Shown one piece after another: positions 5,526-10,188 of a DNA stretch of 10,188 nt (position 1 is its first letter; the number at the start of each line of letters is the position of its first letter). The DNA comes from an uncultured Ruminococcus sp. (GTDB lineage Bacteria; Bacillota; Clostridia; Oscillospirales; Ruminococcaceae). A model generated the notes under the pieces. The model did not search any database. It was not told where the DNA came from and was given only the letters and a program-made list of their open reading frames with translations. Both the position numbers and the translations under genes were made by a program. The DNA is taken from NCBI GenBank assembly GCA_947177375.1, contig CAMWUF010000016.1, forward strand, positions 1 through 10,188, read 5' to 3'.

Positions 5526-7475
5526 ATGAAACGCATACACATTGCTGTGATTGTATCTACAATTGATGAAGATTATCAAAGCGGTATTCTTAGCGGTATC
5601 CGGCAATATGCCTTTACACATAATATTACATTGGAGCATTTTGTGGCTTTTGGTAATATTGGCGGTGATGTCGGGCATGATACAGGCGAATATAATATTT
5701 TTTCACTGGCGGATTTTAATCAGTTTGATGGTGTGATATTATTAATTAATACTATTCAGAATATGCATGATAGTGAAATTGTTCTGCAACGTGCCAGAAA
5801 TGCTAGTGTTCCAGTTGTCTGCATTGATAAAAATGATTCTGAATTATATACAATCTGCATTGATAATGAAAAAGCCATGCAAGATATGGTAGAGCATTTT
5901 ATTCTGCATCATGGGTATACTAGAATTAATTATGTCTCTGGTCCAGAAAATAATATTGACAGTCGTCAAAGATTCAAAGCTTATCAGGATGTTTTGCGAA
6001 AATATCATATTCCAGTAGAAGAACAAAGAATTTATCATGGTAATTTTATCACTCGTGACGGCGTTTATGCAGTACAGAAATTTTTACAATCTGCACCCCC
6101 ACAGGCAATTATCTGTGCCAATGATAATATGGCAATTGGTGTTATGAATTCACTGATGGCACATGGTGTTCGTGTGCCAGAAGATGTTGCAGTTTCTGGA
6201 TTTGATTATACTTATAATGCCAGAAATTATGCACCCTCTTTGACGTCTGTGAAAAGACCTTTGGAACGTCTGGGACAGCTTGCTTGCGAAAAAATTATGA
6301 ATCATCTGAATCATATTCCGCAAAAACAAAATGAAATCATGGAAACTTGCTGTTGCTTTTCGCAAAGCTGTGGCTGTAATCAAACGCCTTTGCTAAATAC
6401 AGATGAATTTAAAAAACATAATTTTCATGTATTAGAATCTTTTTCTGTTGATGTATCACTTGTGAGCCGTATGGCGTCAGCTTTGACAGAATGCGATAGC
6501 TTAGAAAAATATACAGAAAGTCTGAAGCCGTTTATTACTGAAATTCATTGCAAAGAATTTTATCTTTGTTTGTGTGAAAACTGGAAACAGGGCATTATGG
6601 CGGACGAAACAGAAGAAAATTATTTAATGCATATTTTATCGCCAAATCATTATCATATTCATGGTTATGGCGAAAAAATTCTTGTGCCGTTGGCTTATAA
6701 AAACGGTAGATTTTTTGATGTGCCTGATTTTTCAGCTTCCCAAATGCTCCCTGATTTATTTGATGATAGAAATCAGCGTGGAGAATATTATTTCATGCCG
6801 TTGCATTTCGGTGAACGTTGTATGGGCTATTGTGTGATAAAAGACAGTCAATTTCCAGTGACTAGTAAATTATTTCATAATTTTATGACGAATATTGGAA
6901 ATTCTCTTGAAAGTGTTCGGAAAATTATCTGTCTGGACAGAGTCACACAGAAATTAAGCAAATTATATACAATTGATGCACTTGCAGATATTAATAATCG
7001 TAATGGATTCAGAATCAGCAGTCAGCATGTATTTCAAGAATGCATTCGTGAAAAAAAGCCAGTGATGTTAATGTTTTTAGATATGGACGGTTTGAAATAT
7101 ATTAACGACACATTCGGACATAAAGCTGGAGATACTGCTATCTGTTGTATGGCGGAAGTTTTACGCAATGCCTGTGATAATCATGAAGTCTGTTGTCGTT
7201 TTGGCGGTGACGAATTTATTGTTTTTGCTGGTGATTATACCGAAAAACAGGCACAGAACCTTGCAGATAAAATTCAAAAAAATTTAGATAATATTAATCA
7301 GGAAAAGCGTTTTTCTTATGCACTGGAGGTAAGTCTGGGCTATCATATTACGATTCCAAAACCAGATACCAATTTATTTCAGCTTGTTACAACTGCTGAT
7401 AATATCATGTATGAACAGAAAAAAAAGCGAAAAGCTTCAAAATATCTCAAACAAACTAGTCAAAATTCCAATTAA
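5526..7475 (+). CDS. LacI-type substrate-binding sensor fused to GGDEF (probable diguanylate cyclase)
   Basis: This 649-residue cytoplasmic protein probably makes cyclic-di-GMP from GTP in response to a small ligand. Residues 1-270 form a periplasmic-binding-type fold as in LacI-family regulators, ending with the typical ANDNMAIG (from Ala198) and VPEDVAVSGFDY, but with no helix-turn-helix and no signal peptide, so the sensor is intracellular. A Cys cluster follows (Cys275-277, Cys282, Cys284). Residues about 285-475 look GAF-like (ILVPLAYKNGRFF, PLHFGERCMGYCVI) but are unassigned. The GGDEF domain spans about 478-645: metal-binding Asp519, INDTFGHKAGD, and an intact GGDEF at 560-564. The product-inhibition motif RxxD is replaced by DNHE (551-554). 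The N-terminal DxLTGLxNR motif is altered to DALADINNR. A strong terminator follows. Enzymatic activity is predicted from motif retention; a binding-only role is possible. Confidence 0.9.
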   Translation: MKRIHIAVIVSTIDEDYQSGILSGIRQYAFTHNITLEHFVAFGNIGGDVGHDTGEYNIFSLADFNQFDGVILLINTIQNMHDSEIVLQRARNASVPVVCIDKNDSELYTICIDNEKAMQDMVEHFILHHGYTRINYVSGPENNIDSRQRFKAYQDVLRKYHIPVEEQRIYHGNFITRDGVYAVQKFLQSAPPQAIICANDNMAIGVMNSLMAHGVRVPEDVAVSGFDYTYNARNYAPSLTSVKRPLERLGQLACEKIMNHLNHIPQKQNEIMETCCCFSQSCGCNQTPLLNTDEFKKHNFHVLESFSVDVSLVSRMASALTECDSLEKYTESLKPFITEIHCKEFYLCLCENWKQGIMADETEENYLMHILSPNHYHIHGYGEKILVPLAYKNGRFFDVPDFSASQMLPDLFDDRNQRGEYYFMPLHFGERCMGYCVIKDSQFPVTSKLFHNFMTNIGNSLESVRKIICLDRVTQKLSKLYTIDALADINNRNGFRISSQHVFQECIREKKPVMLMFLDMDGLKYINDTFGHKAGDTAICCMAEVLRNACDNHEVCCRFGGDEFIVFAGDYTEKQAQNLADKIQKNLDNINQEKRFSYALEVSLGYHITIPKPDTNLFQLVTTADNIMYEQKKKRKASKYLKQTSQNSN

Positions 7476-7478
7476 AAT

Positions 7479-7509
7479 AAAAATCCCCTGAATCACAGGG
7501 GATTTTTTT
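7479..7509. terminator. bidirectional Rho-independent terminator between converging genes
   Basis: A 12-bp perfect stem (7479-7490 with 7496-7507, GC core CCCCTG/CAGGGG) and a 5-base loop are followed by seven T on the plus strand. On the minus strand the hairpin is followed by ATTTTTATTTT. It can end both the GGDEF transcript (stop at 7475) and the dockerin transcript (stop at 7515), which converge with a 39-base gap. Confidence 0.92.
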
Positions 7510-7514
7510 ATAAA

Positions 7515-8702
7515 TTATAAACTTTCAATCAAGCCAACGATATATTTCATAATCATAAGGGAATCTGTTGTATCTACAATGCCGTTCTGGTCAATATCCA
7601 AAGCTTTTACTTGTTCAGCAGTCAGTGGTTTTTGTCCAAGAATTGCTTTATTTGCAACAATAATGTCTGTAATATCAACTTCACCATCACCTGTTACATC
7701 GCCTTTATTTAGATTAATAACCTTGTTTTCTGATTTTACAGTAGGATAGCCAATTAAATTTTCTCCATAGTATAATGCACCATTTATGATTTTAAATTTT
7801 AAATCATCAAAGCTATGTTTCAGTATTTCGGCATCTTCTTTTTCTAATAAACCATCTTCTAGCCACTGGTCTATTTCTTCTTGAAATGGATTAGTCTGGT
7901 CATCTTCTAAAATGATTTCTTCTAAGAATTTACAGTCAGCAAAAATGTTTTCTTTACTAAGAGAGCTTACAGATTTACCCCATCCAACATGACAACCATT
8001 TATTTTTGCTGGAATAGTAATAGATGTAAAACTAGTATCTGCTACACCAACTAAATTATAGCCAACAATTTTATATCCACTTACATAGTTATGTATAATA
8101 GGTTTATAAATTAATCCATCAATTGTGACATAGCCAATACTACTACGATTATCAATAGGAATTCCATTTATTTCTTTTGGAATAAATGTTACACTTGTGT
8201 CTTCTAATTCTGCAGGAGTATAAGTCAAAATATCTCCATGCATTAGACTAGTATTAATCTTATAAATGACACCATCAGCAACAAATTTTTCAGGTTCAGC
8301 ACATGAAATTTTATCATTAGCAGTATCTTTTACCCACCATTCAGTTGCTTTCTTCCTCCCATCTGAAGTAGAAACATAAATATCATGGTCATATATATCA
8401 TTAGAGCAATAATAAGCGGATTTATCAATTTCAATCACATTAACGGTTTCACCGTCCCAAATGACTGGATAGTTATGTATTTCAGATAAAACATCAAAGG
8501 AAGCAATATCAGCATCTATTACACCTAAAAAGTCATAACTGGTAATACCTGTGCTACTGAGATTAGGTGCATAAACTAACCCATCAATCACTAAATATTC
8601 TGCTCTATATATTATTTCAGCTGTTACAGATATAGAGAATGGACAAGCTGAACATGCAAGTAAAAATGCACATACAAAGCTTATGATTTTTTTAGCTTTC
8701 AT
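7515..8702 (-). CDS. secreted repeat protein with C-terminal type I dockerin
   Basis: This 395-residue exported protein begins MKAKKIISFVCAFLLACSAC, a signal peptide with probable cleavage after VTA (28); LLAC at 14-17 faintly resembles a lipobox. Three diverged repeats follow at about 36-80, 140-183 and 191-239, each with an IDGLVY-like opening and an IPKEINGIPI-like end, and a short fourth copy at 303-320. A leucine-rich-repeat-like segment (IFADCKFLEEIILEDD, 253-268) suggests kinship with BspA-type surface proteins. The dockerin occupies 334-391, with two calcium loops: DVTGDGEVDITD (335-346) and DIDQNGIVDTTD (369-380). Dockerins bind cohesins on scaffoldins, so this protein probably joins a cellulosome- or amylosome-like complex or the cell surface. 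No catalytic domain is seen; a binding or structural role is likely. The start at 8702 has AAGGGG (8717-8712) 9 bases upstream; the ATG at 8720 has none. Confidence 0.87.
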   Translation of the reverse strand: MKAKKIISFVCAFLLACSACPFSISVTAEIIYRAEYLVIDGLVYAPNLSSTGITSYDFLGVIDADIASFDVLSEIHNYPVIWDGETVNVIEIDKSAYYCSNDIYDHDIYVSTSDGRKKATEWWVKDTANDKISCAEPEKFVADGVIYKINTSLMHGDILTYTPAELEDTSVTFIPKEINGIPIDNRSSIGYVTIDGLIYKPIIHNYVSGYKIVGYNLVGVADTSFTSITIPAKINGCHVGWGKSVSSLSKENIFADCKFLEEIILEDDQTNPFQEEIDQWLEDGLLEKEDAEILKHSFDDLKFKIINGALYYGENLIGYPTVKSENKVINLNKGDVTGDGEVDITDIIVANKAILGQKPLTAEQVKALDIDQNGIVDTTDSLMIMKYIVGLIESL

Positions 8703-8741
8703 AACTATCAACCCCTTCATAAATTTAAATTTTATATATTA

Positions 8742-8770
8742 ATTATAACATTTATGTTTTAAAATGTAAA
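8742..8770 (-). promoter_or_regulatory. promoter for the dockerin protein gene
   Basis: On the minus strand, TTTACA (8770-8765), a 17-base spacer and TATAAT (8747-8742) with TGT before it form an extended -10 promoter, about 40 bases upstream of the chosen ATG. It makes the dockerin gene independent of the binding-protein gene ending at 8790, although no strong terminator separates them. Confidence 0.72.
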
Positions 8771-8789
8771 TAGTTATTATTAATTATTT

Positions 8790-10133
8790 TTATTCACTGA
8801 TTGCAGAAGTCAGACTATCATTAATACCTGTATTAATGCTATCCCATGTTTGAACACCATCTAAAACACCATTTGTGATAGGATTCATAATAGTTCCTGC
8901 TGTATCAAAGCCATAACCAAAATCAGAGATATTTTTTAAATTTTGCTGATAAGATAAAATAGCCTGATATTGTTCCTCAGTTCGATAAGATAATACAGCT
9001 CCTACTTGAGAAAGTTTTTGTTGTAAAGCATTTTGTTTTGCAATTTGCTGACAAGTTTCTTCTGTCTGGGCAAGGCGTTCACAATAAATATAAGTTGCGA
9101 CAGCGTCACCTTTTGTAGAATTTTTGACAAGCATTTTGGCTTCATAATTGCCAGATAAATAATAATTATCAGAATCTGGAGCTTTTGGGAACGGCACAGC
9201 CATAAAATCACCGTCTGGATTCACAGCATTGGATTTATCTAAAGCCCAATCTTGCATTGCATAGAATAAAATATTATTTTCAGCAGGAAAATTAGAATAC
9301 CAAGTTGCATCATATAAATTTGCACTGCCAATTTCTTGTAAGAAATTTTCTGCTGTTGTAATAGAATCATCATTAAGATTGTTCGTAAATTGATTGCCAT
9401 CAAAATCAATAATTTTCTTGCCCGTAGACTGTAAAATACCTTTTCCGAGAAAACCGCAAACACCATAACGGTCAGAACCGTTAGACACAAAACTTTGCAT
9501 CATGTTTTTAAAACTTTCCCAAGTCCAATTACCAGACTGATATAATTCATACGGGTCATCAAGATTATTTTCCTGGCATAATTTACGGCTATAAATCATT
9601 AATAACGGTTCACTCACAGCATAAGGCACAACATAATGCTGACCCTGATAGGCAAAAGCATTCATATCATCACGCATAGAATCCCAGATACTATCATTTA
9701 AATCTAAATAATTATCCAACGGCTGAAATAAATCTTTCATCACGCCTTGTGGCATACTAAATTCATCATAAGAAACCATGTCCACAGGTTCATCGCTTAA
9801 CAATCTGCTTGTGAGAACCTCATATTTTGAATCTGCATTGCACCAAATCCAATTTACTTTGCCTCCATACTGGTCTTCAAATAAAGACAAAGCAATACTT
9901 CTGTTTTGTGTATTTAAGGGATTAATATCATAATCCGCAAGCCAATAAATTTCTTCTCCAGTGGGTGTTGTTGTAATATTACTAATTTCTTCTGTTGCAA
10001 CAGTTTCAATGATATTATTTTCTTGTGTTTCAGAAATGTTATCTTGTGGCACTTCTTCTTTAGAACAAGCTGTTGCTGATGCCACTAGCATAAAGCTTAT
10101 AAATCCTGCAATTATCCTGCTTATTTTTTTCAC
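8790..10133 (-). CDS. ABC transporter extracellular sugar-type solute-binding lipoprotein
   Basis: The 447-residue protein starts with a lipoprotein signal (MKKISRIIAGF, then SATAC with the lipidated Cys23) and a Glu/Thr-rich linker (24-55). The body has the family-1 solute-binding layout: IYWLADYDINPLN near the start of the fold, LLSDEPVDMVSYDEF and LFQPLDNYLDLND in lobe 1, HYVVPYAVSEPLLMIYSRKL at the hinge, GNWTWESFKNMM, and FLGKGI further on. Such proteins deliver oligosaccharides to a permease outside the cell; the ligand cannot be read from sequence. No permease or ATPase gene is in the window, so any partner lies beyond the right edge or elsewhere. The start is the GTG at 10133, with AGAGGT (10146-10141) 7 bases upstream; a TTG at 10169 would add 12 residues before the Lys-Lys and lacks a ribosome site. 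The dockerin gene lies 87 bases downstream on the same strand. Confidence 0.88.
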   Translation of the reverse strand: MKKISRIIAGFISFMLVASATACSKEEVPQDNISETQENNIIETVATEEISNITTTPTGEEIYWLADYDINPLNTQNRSIALSLFEDQYGGKVNWIWCNADSKYEVLTSRLLSDEPVDMVSYDEFSMPQGVMKDLFQPLDNYLDLNDSIWDSMRDDMNAFAYQGQHYVVPYAVSEPLLMIYSRKLCQENNLDDPYELYQSGNWTWESFKNMMQSFVSNGSDRYGVCGFLGKGILQSTGKKIIDFDGNQFTNNLNDDSITTAENFLQEIGSANLYDATWYSNFPAENNILFYAMQDWALDKSNAVNPDGDFMAVPFPKAPDSDNYYLSGNYEAKMLVKNSTKGDAVATYIYCERLAQTEETCQQIAKQNALQQKLSQVGAVLSYRTEEQYQAILSYQQNLKNISDFGYGFDTAGTIMNPITNGVLDGVQTWDSINTGINDSLTSAISE

Positions 10134-10166
10134 ACTTATTACCTCTTTTCTTATTTTTTCAAAAGT

Positions 10167-10187
10167 CAACTAAGTTTATTTTAGTTG
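10167..10187 (-). promoter_or_regulatory. 7-bp inverted repeat upstream of the solute-binding-protein gene (candidate operator, promoter cut off)
   Basis: CAACTAA (10167-10173), a 7-base spacer and TTAGTTG (10181-10187) form a perfect inverted repeat at the right edge. On the minus strand it contains a -10-like TAAAAT (10183-10178), which would give a leader of about 38 bases. The matching -35 would fall outside the window, so the promoter cannot be completed here. A regulator bound to the repeat would cover the transcription start. Confidence 0.45.
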
Positions 10188-10188
10188 T

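Noticed and set aside
8703..8720. upstream ATG for the dockerin protein
   Set aside because: No ribosome site precedes 8720, and the AAGGGG that serves the ATG at 8702 lies within this extension.
8748..8767. AT-rich inverted repeats (AACAT/ATGTT and ACATTT/AAATGT) near the dockerin promoter
   Set aside because: The arms are short and nearly all A/T in an AT-rich spacer, so chance is an adequate explanation; they also form no GC-containing terminator stem for the gene upstream.
9961..10173. 70-codon plus-strand open frame at the right edge
   Set aside because: It is antisense to the lipoprotein signal peptide, whose frame has a clear GTG start and ribosome site; no start signal is seen for this frame.

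Overview
The window looks like chromosomal DNA of a low-GC anaerobic Firmicute, most likely a gut or rumen Ruminococcus-type Oscillospiraceae. The reasons are AT-rich codon use, purine-rich Shine-Dalgarno sites (AGAAAGGA, AAGGAGG), a secreted protein ending in a type I dockerin, a lipoprotein solute-binding protein, and a cytoplasmic sugar-sensor/GGDEF protein of a kind common in these bacteria. Genus is inference; there is no rRNA here to fix it.

Layout. 1-2559 (+): the end of an SPFH-domain protein with two C-terminal zinc ribbons, then a zinc-ribbon protein with a C-terminal membrane anchor, then a TPM-domain membrane protein with a Gly/His-rich tail. The last two overlap by ATGA, so this is one operon cut by the left edge. 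It resembles the Bacillus subtilis ydjG-ydjH-ydjI set, which works with PspA in envelope stress. 2560-2902: a tRNA-Pro(CGG) on the minus strand with its own promoter and terminator, back to back with the promoter of the next operon. 2903-4657 (+): citrate synthase and a tightly linked unknown 127-residue protein. 4761-7475 (+): a coiled-coil double-zinc-ribbon protein whose promoter carries a perfect palindrome over the -10 box, then a LacI-type-sensor/GGDEF protein. 7479-7509: a strong bidirectional terminator between converging transcripts. 7515-10133 (-): a dockerin-bearing secreted repeat protein and, upstream of it in the direction of transcription, a sugar-type ABC solute-binding lipoprotein.

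How the parts may work together. The first operon probably forms a membrane-linked assembly (SPFH scaffold, tail-anchored adaptor, exported TPM domain). Citrate synthase feeds citrate toward 2-oxoglutarate and glutamate. The right half fits polysaccharide use: a cohesin-docked secreted protein, an oligosaccharide-binding lipoprotein, and a cytoplasmic protein that may couple a small ligand to cyclic-di-GMP synthesis. No permease, cohesin or glycoside hydrolase lies in the window, so these links are inference.

Four promoters found by eye share one form: a -35 hexamer, a 17-base spacer and an extended TGnTATAAT -10. I see no CRISPR array, insertion sequence, phage gene, rRNA or recognisable riboswitch. 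The region is mostly ordinary housekeeping and polysaccharide-use DNA. The points most worth a second look are the SPFH/zinc-ribbon/TPM module, the unknown gene coupled to citrate synthase, the palindromic promoter at 4712-4730, the I-site-less GGDEF protein with a structured leader, and the dockerin repeat protein.
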